Shown piece by piece: positions 1-6,859 of a stretch of DNA of 24,506 nucleotides. The stretch comes from a virus. Position 1 is the stretch's first letter. The number at the start of each line of letters is the position of its first letter. The DNA lies in IMG/VR virus record IMGVR_UViG_3300008459_000374, positions 1 through 24,506 of that record. One strand, given 5' to 3'. The translations under genes were made by a program, and so were the position numbers. Below the pieces are notes generated by a model, which did no database searches, was not told where the DNA came from, and saw only the letters and a program-made list of their open reading frames with translations.

Positions 1-7
1 AACAAGG

Positions 8-493
8 ATGAGTAAGTTCTTCTCGGAAGAAGATTTTTCACTTGATTTAGGGATAGGTGAAGAATGGTTGTATGGTGATATGAATTTTACTTTAGTTCTT
101 TATAGGGTTGATAGGTTAAAAACCAAAACGGATGATGTTTACGGCGAAACTATTAGTGATGGTATAAAATTTTTACCTCCCGTAGAGTTTAAGGGTTACG
201 TTCAAATTATGCAACCTGAAAATAAAAATTTAGGAAATACAAAACTAAATCAATTTGAACCGGGTAATATGAAATTATCGGTATATCAAAAACATTTAGA
301 TGAATTAGGTATTGATATTAGTTTTGGTGATTATATTGGTTATTACGAAACTGAAGATAGAGTTAGATACTATACCGTAAATAATGATGGTAGAGTTGTT
401 TCAGATAATAAACACAATTATGCGGGAACAAGACCTTATTATAGGACTATAATGGCGTCCGCGGTTGTTGACAATGAATTTAGAGGTTTATAA
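8..493 (+). CDS. Putative neck / head-completion protein (gp14 position)
   Basis: Encodes 161 residues ending in TAA. I do not recognise the family with certainty. It looks like a compact beta-rich structural protein: an acidic N-terminus, a segment around residues 22-45 with GDMNFTLVLYRVDRLKT, then GDYIGYYETEDRVRYYTV around residues 107-124. It lies 3 nt upstream of a gp15-like tail terminator gene, where T4 carries neck gene 14, and T4 gp14 also has a 'GD(L/Y)I-Y' beta segment in its second half. It would therefore act at the head-tail joint. It is shorter than T4 gp14 (256 residues). The frame stays open to the window edge upstream of ATG 8, so an earlier start outside the window cannot be excluded. 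The gene and frame are clear; the role is inferred from position. Confidence 0.6.
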   Translation: MSKFFSEEDFSLDLGIGEEWLYGDMNFTLVLYRVDRLKTKTDDVYGETISDGIKFLPPVEFKGYVQIMQPENKNLGNTKLNQFEPGNMKLSVYQKHLDELGIDISFGDYIGYYETEDRVRYYTVNNDGRVVSDNKHNYAGTRPYYRTIMASAVVDNEFRGL

Positions 494-496
494 TAA

Positions 497-1534
497 ATGG
501 GTTTACCTAAAAAAATAAAAAAGAATATTCCTTTAACTCAATCTAAAATTTTATTAGAGAGAAGACAGGAACTTGTTGATAAAATCAACAAAGATGGGAC
601 TTTTTTACCTAAATCAATATTACACGCAGATTTGGATGGAGGATTTTTAGATTTTGTTAAGAATGATTTAAAAACAATTGTTAGCGGTAAAGTAATACCT
701 AACGTTGATATTTTATTAACCACTCAAAATTGGGCTCAATTCACACAAACTTGGGATTTTCAAAATATTGATAAGAATGTTGAACCCCCAATAATCACCG
801 TAATTAGAAATCCTGAAGTTAAATATGGGACAAATCCTTCAACATTATACACCATACCAAATAGAAGACAATATTTTTACGCTCAAGTCCCAACTTGGGA
901 TGGGCAGAGGTCTGGTATGGACATATATAAAATACCACAACCTGTTCCTGTAGATATAACTTATTCCGTTAAAATTATTTGTAATAGAATGAGAGAATTA
1001 AATCAATTTAATAAAGTTGTTTTAGAAAAATTCTCATCTAGACAGGCATATACTCAAATTAAAGGTCATTATATTCCGATTATAATGAATAATATTTCAG
1101 ATGAATCGGTTATGGATGTTGAAAAACGAAAATACTATATACAGAGTTATGAATTTACAATGTTAGGTTTTTTAATTGATGAGGATGAGTTTGAGGTGTC
1201 TCCCGCCATCACAAGACTTTTACAAGTTGTAGAATTCGATACTTCATCAAGAAGAAAGTATAAAAAAATAGAGACTGAAGAATCTAATACCGAACTTGAT
1301 GTTTTGTTTTTAACAGGAGTAACTTCATTATCTCAAAAATTTTATTACACTACTAATTTAATAGTTTTATCATTAAGTAATATAGATACTTACGATATTT
1401 TTATTAATGGAGATTTTTATGGGTCAAATGTTTCCGAAATACAAATAAATAATGGGGATAATCTTAAAATAGATATAGTAAAATTAGATAATAATTTCGA
1501 ATCCAAAATATCACTTAAAAGTGAAATAATTTAA
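497..1534 (+). CDS. Tail terminator / sheath stabiliser, gp15-like
   Basis: Encodes 345 residues. The central part resembles T4 gp15, which caps the finished tail and joins it to the head. Around residues 150-240 it has PVPVDITYSVKIICNR, then IPIIMNNISDES, then RKYYIQSYEFTMLGFLIDEDEF. This is the same order as T4 gp15 (PIKMIYELSIFTR, DIKIVLMSAAIDEA, RRRIEWSLTFEVNGWMYP). T4 gp15 is 272 residues. The extra length is a C-terminal segment (about 265-345) that looks like a small beta domain (TYDIFINGDFYG). The start ATG follows two TAA codons, 3 nt after the previous gene, so the two are probably co-transcribed. The stop overlaps the stop of the convergent minus-strand gene at the palindrome TTAA (1531-1534). 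Family assignment is by motif order and synteny with the sheath gene. Confidence 0.75.
   Translation: MGLPKKIKKNIPLTQSKILLERRQELVDKINKDGTFLPKSILHADLDGGFLDFVKNDLKTIVSGKVIPNVDILLTTQNWAQFTQTWDFQNIDKNVEPPIITVIRNPEVKYGTNPSTLYTIPNRRQYFYAQVPTWDGQRSGMDIYKIPQPVPVDITYSVKIICNRMRELNQFNKVVLEKFSSRQAYTQIKGHYIPIIMNNISDESVMDVEKRKYYIQSYEFTMLGFLIDEDEFEVSPAITRLLQVVEFDTSSRRKYKKIETEESNTELDVLFLTGVTSLSQKFYYTTNLIVLSLSNIDTYDIFINGDFYGSNVSEIQINNGDNLKIDIVKLDNNFESKISLKSEII
1506..1520. repeat. Direct repeat copy 1 (AAATATCACTTAAAA)
   Basis: This 15-mer lies within the last codons of the gp15-like gene (K-I-S-L-K) and is part of a perfect inverted repeat, TCACTTAAAAGTGA, at 1511-1524. The same 15-mer recurs at 1730-1744, so the two copies bracket the minus-strand RHH gene. 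Confidence 0.7.
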
Positions 1535-1692
1535 TCTTCTCCGTAAATATCTTTATTTTCTTTACATTTTTCTAAAATTATTTTTTCCAAAAACCTATAA
1601 ATTTTAACACCTTTCTTTTCACAATACTTTTTTAAAATATCGTGAACTTCTACAGATATCTTTAAATTCTTTATTTTTTTATTATCTGGCAT
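1531..1692 (-). CDS. Small ribbon-helix-helix (CopG/Arc-type) DNA-binding protein
   Basis: A 53-codon minus-strand gene. It starts with MPDNKKIKNLKISVEVHD and continues with an IL-KKYCEKKG turn and a second helix IYRFLEKIILEKCKE. This is the ribbon-helix-helix pattern: a short N-terminal beta strand (NLKISVE), helix A (HDILKKYCEKKG) and helix B (KIYRFLEKIILEKC). RHH proteins dimerise, and the paired strands bind DNA, usually as repressors. The gene runs against all its neighbours. It shares the TTAA stop palindrome with the gp15-like gene and has its own TATTTATA octamer (1727-1734, minus orientation) 34 nt upstream of its start, much like the sheath gene. A 15-bp direct repeat lies on both sides of it. 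It could autoregulate or tune the adjacent sheath promoter; that is inference. Size and strand pattern fit a real gene, not chance. Confidence 0.72.
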   Translation of the reverse strand: MPDNKKIKNLKISVEVHDILKKYCEKKGVKIYRFLEKIILEKCKENKDIYGED

Positions 1693-1726
1693 AGGATAAA
1701 AAAGGAAGAAAATATTCTGCCCAATT

Positions 1727-1734
1727 TATAAATA
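1727..1734 (-). promoter_or_regulatory. Proposed late promoter octamer for the RHH gene
   Basis: On the minus strand the site reads GATATTTATA, the same extended motif as upstream of the sheath, HAD and 74-residue genes. It ends 34 nt before the minus-strand ATG at 1692, comparable with 36 nt for sheath and 39 nt for tube. The matching motif and spacing support both the promoter and the small gene. Confidence 0.5.
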
Positions 1735-1744
1735 TCACTTAAAA
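1730..1744. repeat. Direct repeat copy 2 (AAATATCACTTAAAA)
   Basis: Exact second copy of the 15-mer at 1506-1520. It overlaps the minus-strand octamer (1727-1734) and an 11-bp inverted repeat, ACTTAAAAAGT, at 1737-1747. Read in the register of copy 1 it encodes I-S-L-K-K followed by TAA. It therefore looks like a displaced, alternative end of the gp15-like gene. Confidence 0.65.
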
Positions 1745-1747
1745 AGT
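1737..1747. promoter_or_regulatory. Inverted repeat ACTTAAAAAGT, candidate operator
   Basis: A perfect ACTT-AAA-AAGT inverted repeat between the two divergent octamers (1727-1734 minus, 1772-1779 plus). A related, longer inverted repeat (TCACTTAAAAGTGA) is at 1511-1524, on the other side of the RHH gene. Both could be RHH binding sites; this is only a positional argument. Confidence 0.3.
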
Positions 1748-1771
1748 AAAGTATTTTGTGTTTTTTATTGA

Positions 1772-1779
1772 TATTTATA
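1772..1779 (+). promoter_or_regulatory. Proposed late promoter octamer for the sheath gene
   Basis: TATTTATA in the context GATATTTATAT, 36 nt before the sheath ATG. The leader that follows is A-rich and has no Shine-Dalgarno sequence. It contains a 17-nt element that is also present before the tube gene. Confidence 0.55.
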
Positions 1780-1799
1780 TTAAAACAATAAATTAACTA

Positions 1800-1816
1800 A
1801 AAAAAATTAAAACTAA
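1800..1816 (+). promoter_or_regulatory. Leader element shared with the tube gene (copy 1)
   Basis: AAAAAAATTAAAACTAA immediately before and touching the sheath ATG. The identical 17-mer is at 6244-6260 in the leader of the tube gene. Sheath and tube are the two highest-copy tail proteins, so a translation-enhancing role is plausible but unproven. Confidence 0.4.
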
Positions 1817-4800
1817 TGGCATCTAACAACAAAGTATTTGTATCTCCAGGTGTTTACACTTCAGAGGTAGATTTAAGTTTTGTAGCACAAAGTGTTGGTG
1901 TTACGACTTTAGGTATTGTTGGTGAAACTATTAAAGGTCCTGCCTTTGAACCGATTTTCATCAGAAGCTTTGACGAGTTCTCCACTTATTTTGGTGGAAC
2001 ATCCCCTGAAAAATTTGTAAACACACAAATCCCTAAGTATGAGGCGGCGTATATCGCCAAAGCATACTTACAACAATCAAATCAATTATTTGTAACAAGA
2101 GTATTGGGTCTATCCGGTTATGACGCGGGTCCTTCTTGGTCTATTACAACTAAAGCGAATGTCGACCCGGCAACCGTTGAGTTCTTATGTACTAGCGCGG
2201 AAACTTTTAGTTGTGTTACGACTTGTTTGGATTATGAAGTAATCGATTACTCATTTGATTTTACAGGTTGCACTAATAGTACAGACTCTATCGTATTTGA
2301 CGAATCAACAATAGAATCTTTAATTAAAGATAAATTAGATCAAGAATATGAATTATTTAATGGTTCTACTTCAACTTTAAGAGATGACTTCAAGAATCAA
2401 GTGTTTGATGTAATAACAAGTAGCGATTATAATGACGCGGCGAATAATTCAGTTTATTATTATGGTATTATTTCAGGTGAAACTTATCAAACGTTTACCG
2501 GTTATACCGCACAAACAAATGTGTTTGGTGTTGATGACGTGAACTCATTAACTGCGAACTATTCAGATTCTAATAACGACCCTTGGTATTATGCTTTATT
2601 TGATAACGTAGGTTCCGGTAATTATACAGGATTCTCTTTTTATTCAGTAATTAATTTAAATTTAATACCTCCAACAACTACGACAACGTCAACATCAACA
2701 ACCACGACAACCACTACAGACCCTTGTAATCCTGTTAGCACGACAACCACATCAACAACAACTATACAACCAGTATTTTGTTATGAAGGAACTATTAGTG
2801 GTCAGATTTTTGTTTATGAAGGTAAAGCTTATACGGATTATGATGATTTAGTTGTTGCAACTCTACGTTCTAGAGGTATTGCAACATATACTCAAGATGA
2901 TGGTGCGGTTTATGAAGTTACAGGATCAACTAGTGTAACAATGAATTGTTCTAACGGATATTCAAGTGTTATAAAAAATCCTTACGCAACTTTTGGTTTA
3001 AATGTAACAAATAAAGATGGTGAAAATTTATTTTTTGAAACTTCTCTAACTAACTCAGATAGTCAATACATTACTAAAGTTTTTGGTAGAACTAATTTTG
3101 AAAAACCTAGAGATACAAACCCGTTGTTTGTTGAGGAAGTTTATCAAAGTCTATTAAATTACGGATGGAGAAAAGGTTATATTAGAGGTTTAAGCTGTTC
3201 AGTAACTTATTTACCTGAATCAAGAAATGGAGACCCTTCTTCAATAGGATGGTATCTTGAACAATATCAATCTTCAACCTCTCCTTGGGTGGTTTCTGAA
3301 TTAAGAGGTAATAAAGTTTTCAGATTATTTAAATTTACCACAATTTCAGATGGTAATAATTCTAATTACGAAGTTAAATTATCAATAGCAAATATTTCAT
3401 TTAATAATTTGACTTTCGATGTTTTAGTTAGAGATTATTATGATACTGACTCTAATCCGGTTGTTTTAGAAAAATTCACTAATTGTTCTATGGATCCAAG
3501 TGACAATTCTTACATAGCTAAAAAGATAGGAACTTTAGATGGAGAATTCCAATTAAACTCTAAATACATTATGTTAGAAGTTAACCTTGATGCTCCTGTA
3601 GATTCATTACCTTGCGGTTTTGAAGGTTACAGAAGTAGAGAGTATTCAGGTGTTAAACCTCCGTTCCCAATTTATAAAACTAAATACGATTTTCCAGGTG
3701 AGGTTGTTTATAACCCTCCTTTTGGAACTTCTACAGGTGCGGACGACGCTTTAATATCTTCAGGAGATAATGTTAGAAGAACTTACTTAGGATTATCAGA
3801 CACTATTGGTTATGATTTTGACTTTTTCGCTTATAAAGGTAAACAAACACCTTTAAATGTTTGTTTTGACACGACAGGTGATGATTGGTCTTATGTTACT
3901 AAAGGTTTCCATATGGATAAAAACGCTAGCGGTATCACAATAGGTAATGGTTTATCAACGAGTGGTACACCAGCATTTTTTGTTGGTTCGGCGGAATTTA
4001 CTTCTGATCCTGACAATGAATCAAATCCTTACTATAAAATATTTGCACGTAAATTCTCTTTAATGTGTCAAGGAGGTTTTGATGGTTGGGACATTTACAG
4101 GGAATATAGAACAAATGGTGATAGATTTAGATTAGGTCAAACTTTCTATAAAAATGGTGCGTGTCCTAATATTAAATACCCTACAGCAACAGGATGGGGT
4201 GCGTTCAAACAAATTTCGGTTGGTGATAACACCATTGATTGGGCAAATACCGATTATTACGCTTATTTGTTAGGTATAAGAACTTTTGCAAATCCTGAAG
4301 CGGTAAATGTTAACTTATTTGTAACTCCAGGTATAGATTATATCAACAATCAAAATTTAGTAATATCAACTATAGATATGATTGAAAATGATAGAGCGGA
4401 TTCTTTGTATATTACAACAACACCTGATTATAATCTATTAGTTCCTCAAACAGGTAATCAAAACGATATTATCTTCCCTCAAGATGCGGTTGATAGTCTT
4501 GATAATACAGGTATAGATTCTAACTACACTTGTACTTATTACCCTTGGGTATTAACTAGAGATTCTGTTAATAACACTCAAATCTATATTCCGGCAACTG
4601 CCGAGGTTACAAGAAACTTAGCATTAACTGATAATATCGCTTTCCCTTGGTTTGCGGCGGCAGGTTATACAAGAGGTATTGTAAACGCGATTAAGGCTAG
4701 AAAGAAGTTAACTCAAGAAGATAGAGACATATTGTATCAAGGAAGAATAAATCCAATCGCAACATTCTCTGATGTTGGAACCGTAATTTGGGGTAATAAA

Positions 4801-5139
4801 ACTCTACAAATTAGACAATCAGCTCTTGATAGAATTAACGTAAGAAGATTGTTATTACAAGCTCGTAAACTAATCTCAGCCGTTTCAGTAAGATTGTTGT
4901 TTGAACAAAACGATGAGAAAGTGAGACAAGATTTCTTAGATGCGGTTAATCCAATCTTAGATGCAATTAGAAGAGATAGAGGTTTATACGATTTCCGTGT
5001 AACCGTATCTTCTGATACTGCCGACTTGGACAGAAATCAAATGACAGGTAAGATTTATATTAAACCGACCCGTTCTTTAGAGTTTATAGATATAACATTC
5101 TATATTACTCCAACAGGAGCGTCTTTCGAGAATATATAA
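1816..5139 (+). CDS. Tail sheath protein (gp18-like), enlarged
   Basis: Encodes 1107 residues; T4 gp18 has 659. Sheath subunits polymerise around the tube and contract to drive it through the envelope. The N-terminus has the sheath signature: FVSPGVYTSEVD (8-19), GIVGETIKGPA, then YEAAYIAKAYLQQSNQLFVTRVLG (about 75-100). The C-terminal quarter (about 830-1107) is the conserved core: NLFVTPGIDYINN, then RRLLLQARKLISAVSVRLLFEQND and a final strand region GKIYIKPTRSLEFIDITFYITPTG. Between these lie inserted domains. One contains a Thr-rich tract at residues 287-316 and several Cys residues; another has SLTNSDSQYITKVFGRTNFEKP near residue 410. The insertions probably decorate the outside of the sheath. 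The gene has its own octamer and a downstream terminator, so it can be expressed alone at high level. Confidence 0.95.
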   Translation: MASNNKVFVSPGVYTSEVDLSFVAQSVGVTTLGIVGETIKGPAFEPIFIRSFDEFSTYFGGTSPEKFVNTQIPKYEAAYIAKAYLQQSNQLFVTRVLGLSGYDAGPSWSITTKANVDPATVEFLCTSAETFSCVTTCLDYEVIDYSFDFTGCTNSTDSIVFDESTIESLIKDKLDQEYELFNGSTSTLRDDFKNQVFDVITSSDYNDAANNSVYYYGIISGETYQTFTGYTAQTNVFGVDDVNSLTANYSDSNNDPWYYALFDNVGSGNYTGFSFYSVINLNLIPPTTTTTSTSTTTTTTTDPCNPVSTTTTSTTTIQPVFCYEGTISGQIFVYEGKAYTDYDDLVVATLRSRGIATYTQDDGAVYEVTGSTSVTMNCSNGYSSVIKNPYATFGLNVTNKDGENLFFETSLTNSDSQYITKVFGRTNFEKPRDTNPLFVEEVYQSLLNYGWRKGYIRGLSCSVTYLPESRNGDPSSIGWYLEQYQSSTSPWVVSELRGNKVFRLFKFTTISDGNNSNYEVKLSIANISFNNLTFDVLVRDYYDTDSNPVVLEKFTNCSMDPSDNSYIAKKIGTLDGEFQLNSKYIMLEVNLDAPVDSLPCGFEGYRSREYSGVKPPFPIYKTKYDFPGEVVYNPPFGTSTGADDALISSGDNVRRTYLGLSDTIGYDFDFFAYKGKQTPLNVCFDTTGDDWSYVTKGFHMDKNASGITIGNGLSTSGTPAFFVGSAEFTSDPDNESNPYYKIFARKFSLMCQGGFDGWDIYREYRTNGDRFRLGQTFYKNGACPNIKYPTATGWGAFKQISVGDNTIDWANTDYYAYLLGIRTFANPEAVNVNLFVTPGIDYINNQNLVISTIDMIENDRADSLYITTTPDYNLLVPQTGNQNDIIFPQDAVDSLDNTGIDSNYTCTYYPWVLTRDSVNNTQIYIPATAEVTRNLALTDNIAFPWFAAAGYTRGIVNAIKARKKLTQEDRDILYQGRINPIATFSDVGTVIWGNKTLQIRQSALDRINVRRLLLQARKLISAVSVRLLFEQNDEKVRQDFLDAVNPILDAIRRDRGLYDFRVTVSSDTADLDRNQMTGKIYIKPTRSLEFIDITFYITPTGASFENI
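2674..2763 (+). repeat. Thr-rich low-complexity tract in the sheath gene
   Basis: ACN codons dominate residues 287-316. Two Thr/Ser runs are separated by D-P-C-N-P-V (302-307). The DNA is a degenerate ACA/ACG/ACC triplet array. It probably encodes an extended linker between inserted surface domains. Confidence 0.85.
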
Positions 5140-5161
5140 TCTAAAACAAAAAAATAAAATT

Positions 5162-5187
5162 GGGGGATTAAAATCCCCCTTTTTTTT
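5162..5187 (+). terminator. Rho-independent terminator after the sheath gene
   Basis: GGGGGAT-TAAA-ATCCCCC forms a perfect 7-bp stem with a 4-nt loop, followed by eight T residues. It lies 22 nt after the sheath stop. It separates the sheath transcript from the HAD gene. Confidence 0.92.
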
Positions 5188-5196
5188 ATTCTTAGA

Positions 5197-5204
5197 TATT
5201 TATA
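5197..5204 (+). promoter_or_regulatory. Proposed late promoter octamer before the HAD gene
   Basis: TATTTATA in GATATTTATAG, directly after the sheath terminator and only 3 nt before ATG 5208. If transcription starts about 6 nt after the octamer, as at T4 late promoters, the ATG would be lost, so the mRNA would have to be leaderless or the start site unusual. Confidence 0.42.
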
Positions 5205-5207
5205 GTT

Positions 5208-6173
5208 ATGAATATTAGAAATTTAATTAAAAAAGTTTTATTAGAAGACATTAATAATAAAAAATTAAAATTATTCGCATTAGATTGGGATGATAATATT
5301 TTAAGAATGCCCACCAAAATTTATCTTAAAACAGATAATGGGGGTGTTGTAGGAATGTCAACCGATGATTTTGCGACTTATAGAAGTATGATAGGTAAAG
5401 AACCTTTCGACTACGAGGGAGAAACTATTGTTAGTTTAGATGATAACGCTTTTAGAGATTTTACTCATAGTGAAACATTTTTAAGAGACACAATGGAGGC
5501 TATTAAGAAAAATAGATTATCTCCAAGTTTTATGGGTTTTAAAAAGGCATTAACAAAAGGTAGTCCATTTTCAATAATAACCGCAAGAGGTCATAGTCCA
5601 AATGTTATTAAAAAAGGCGTAAAACTTTTTATTGATTCGGTTTTATCTCCTGAAGAGAAAGAAACTATGATTAATAACATTAAAAAAGTTTTTGATTTTG
5701 AGGATTTAAAAGGTTTTTATAAATTAGATAAAATCAATGACAGACAATTAATTGACATATATTTAGATGAGAAAGGGGAGTATTATCCTGTATCATCACC
5801 TGAATTTGGTAAAAGATTTAAACTAGATTCCGCAGGAGGAGCGTCAAGCCCTGAACACTCTAAAAAATTGGCATTATCTGATTTTATAGAAAAAGTTTAC
5901 GATAAAGTAGGACATTTAATTAAAAGTGGAAAATATGGTTCAGTTTCTTTGGGGTTCTCTGACGATGATGTTAGAAACGTTAAAAGTATGATTCAACATA
6001 TAGAGGACGAATTATCCGTTATGTATCCTGAAATTAAATTCATAGTTAAAGACACTTCTGAAGGTGGTATGAGAAAACTAGTAATTAATAGAGTGAAAGA
6101 AAATGAAAATATTAATGAAAATTATTTAGTTAAAAGAATTAAAAATAAATTATATAATAAAACTAGTTTCTAG
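5208..6173 (+). CDS. HAD-superfamily hydrolase (phosphatase-like)
   Basis: Encodes 321 residues. HAD motif I is FALDWDDN (23-30), with nucleophile D26 and acid/base D28; Asn replaces the usual Thr/Val at the fifth position. Motif II is IITARG with T125. Motif IV is GFSDDD around 249-254. The motif III lysine is not assigned with confidence. HAD enzymes of this type are Mg-dependent phosphohydrolases; the substrate is unknown. The start is fixed because no other in-frame start precedes motif I. The first 13 residues (MNIRNLIKKVLLE) form a basic amphipathic peptide ending in L-L-E, like T4 capsid-targeting peptides cleaved by the prohead protease. The C-terminal tail is Asn/Lys-rich. An enzyme between sheath and tube genes is out of place in a structural operon and has its own octamer, like an inserted extra gene. 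It ends in tandem TAG stops. Confidence 0.82.
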   Translation: MNIRNLIKKVLLEDINNKKLKLFALDWDDNILRMPTKIYLKTDNGGVVGMSTDDFATYRSMIGKEPFDYEGETIVSLDDNAFRDFTHSETFLRDTMEAIKKNRLSPSFMGFKKALTKGSPFSIITARGHSPNVIKKGVKLFIDSVLSPEEKETMINNIKKVFDFEDLKGFYKLDKINDRQLIDIYLDEKGEYYPVSSPEFGKRFKLDSAGGASSPEHSKKLALSDFIEKVYDKVGHLIKSGKYGSVSLGFSDDDVRNVKSMIQHIEDELSVMYPEIKFIVKDTSEGGMRKLVINRVKENENINENYLVKRIKNKLYNKTSF

Positions 6174-6225
6174 TAGAATTTATAAATAAAAAAACAAAAG
6201 TAAATAGAAAAAAAATAACTTGATA

Positions 6226-6233
6226 TATTTATA
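6226..6233 (+). promoter_or_regulatory. Proposed late promoter octamer for the tube gene
   Basis: TATTTATA in GATATATTTATATAA, 39 nt before the tube ATG. The 99-nt gap after the HAD gene holds this site and an A-rich leader, with no other gene. Confidence 0.52.
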
Positions 6234-6243
6234 TAAAAAGAAT

Positions 6244-6260
6244 AAAAAAATTAAAACTAA
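6244..6260 (+). promoter_or_regulatory. Leader element shared with the sheath gene (copy 2)
   Basis: AAAAAAATTAAAACTAA, identical to 1800-1816. It lies 12 nt before the tube ATG here, whereas the sheath copy touches its ATG. Confidence 0.4.
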
Positions 6261-6272
6261 AAAAACAATACA

Positions 6273-6761
6273 ATGGCAGATTTGTTAATGAAAATGCCGG
6301 TTCCTTATGAACCAAAAAGGCAAAACCGATTTATAGTAAGATTTCCTTCTACGTTAGGAATCAACGAATGGTTTGTGGAATCAGCTGCAAGACCTAGTTG
6401 GAAAACAAACGCGACTGAAATCCAATTTTTAAACACTTCAACATACGTTGCGGGACGTTTTAATTGGGATCCAATTGCGGTTAAATTTAGAGACCCAATA
6501 GGTCCATCAGCGGCTCAAGCTCTTATGGAGTGGGTTCGTTTATGTGCTGAATCTGTAACAGGGCGTATGGGTTATGCTGCGGGATATAAGAAAGATATTG
6601 ATTTGGAAATGTTAGACCCAACAGGGGTTGTAGTAGAAAAATGGATATTACAAGGAACGTTCTTAGCTAGCGTTAACTTTGGTTCATTAGCTTATAGTCA
6701 AGATGGTATCGCAACAATCGACGCTTCACTTAGAATGGATCGTTGTATATTAGTATATTGA
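6273..6761 (+). CDS. Tail tube protein (gp19-like)
   Basis: Encodes 162 residues, almost the same length as T4 gp19 (163). It forms stacked hexameric rings that make the inner tail tube and the DNA channel. Supporting sequence: NRFIVRFPSTLGINEWFVESAARPS near the N-terminus, then a middle segment WDPIAVKFRDPIGPSAAQALMEWV (about 65-88), then a beta-rich C-terminal half ending ASLRMDRCILVY. This is the usual order of a gp19-type tube: strand with central Pro, WxP-V-FRDPIGPS loop, helix, then strands. The leader has no Shine-Dalgarno sequence. The gene stops at TGA and is followed by a strong terminator, so it forms a single-gene unit with its own octamer. Confidence 0.93.
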   Translation: MADLLMKMPVPYEPKRQNRFIVRFPSTLGINEWFVESAARPSWKTNATEIQFLNTSTYVAGRFNWDPIAVKFRDPIGPSAAQALMEWVRLCAESVTGRMGYAAGYKKDIDLEMLDPTGVVVEKWILQGTFLASVNFGSLAYSQDGIATIDASLRMDRCILVY

Positions 6762-6787
6762 TTTCTAATTAAAAAAAAATATTTTTA

Positions 6788-6816
6788 ACTCCCAAGTTTA
6801 TATTTGGGAGTTTTTT
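6788..6816 (+). terminator. Rho-independent terminator after the tube gene
   Basis: ACTCCCAA (6788-6795) pairs with TTGGGAGT (6804-6811) around an 8-nt AT-rich loop, followed by a run of T to 6816. It starts 26 nt after the tube stop. Confidence 0.88.
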
Positions 6817-6835
6817 GTTTATATATGTAAAATAC

Positions 6836-6843
6836 TATTTATA
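6836..6843 (+). promoter_or_regulatory. Proposed late promoter octamer for the chaperone-like gene
   Basis: TATTTATA in ACTATTTATATT, 16 nt before ATG 6860 and just after the tube terminator. A T4-like start site would give a leader of roughly 10 nt. Confidence 0.48.
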
Positions 6844-6859
6844 TTTTTAATAAAAAAAT

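Noticed and set aside
2674-2763. Repetitive ACA/ACG array as a possible CRISPR or DNA-level repeat
   Set aside because: It is a degenerate in-frame Thr codon run with no spacer structure; it is explained by the protein linker.
6181-6188. TATAAATA, exact T4 late consensus on the plus strand
   Set aside because: It is the octamer in minus orientation with no minus-strand gene ahead of it; the tube gene already has a properly placed site at 6226. Chance is likely in AT-rich DNA.
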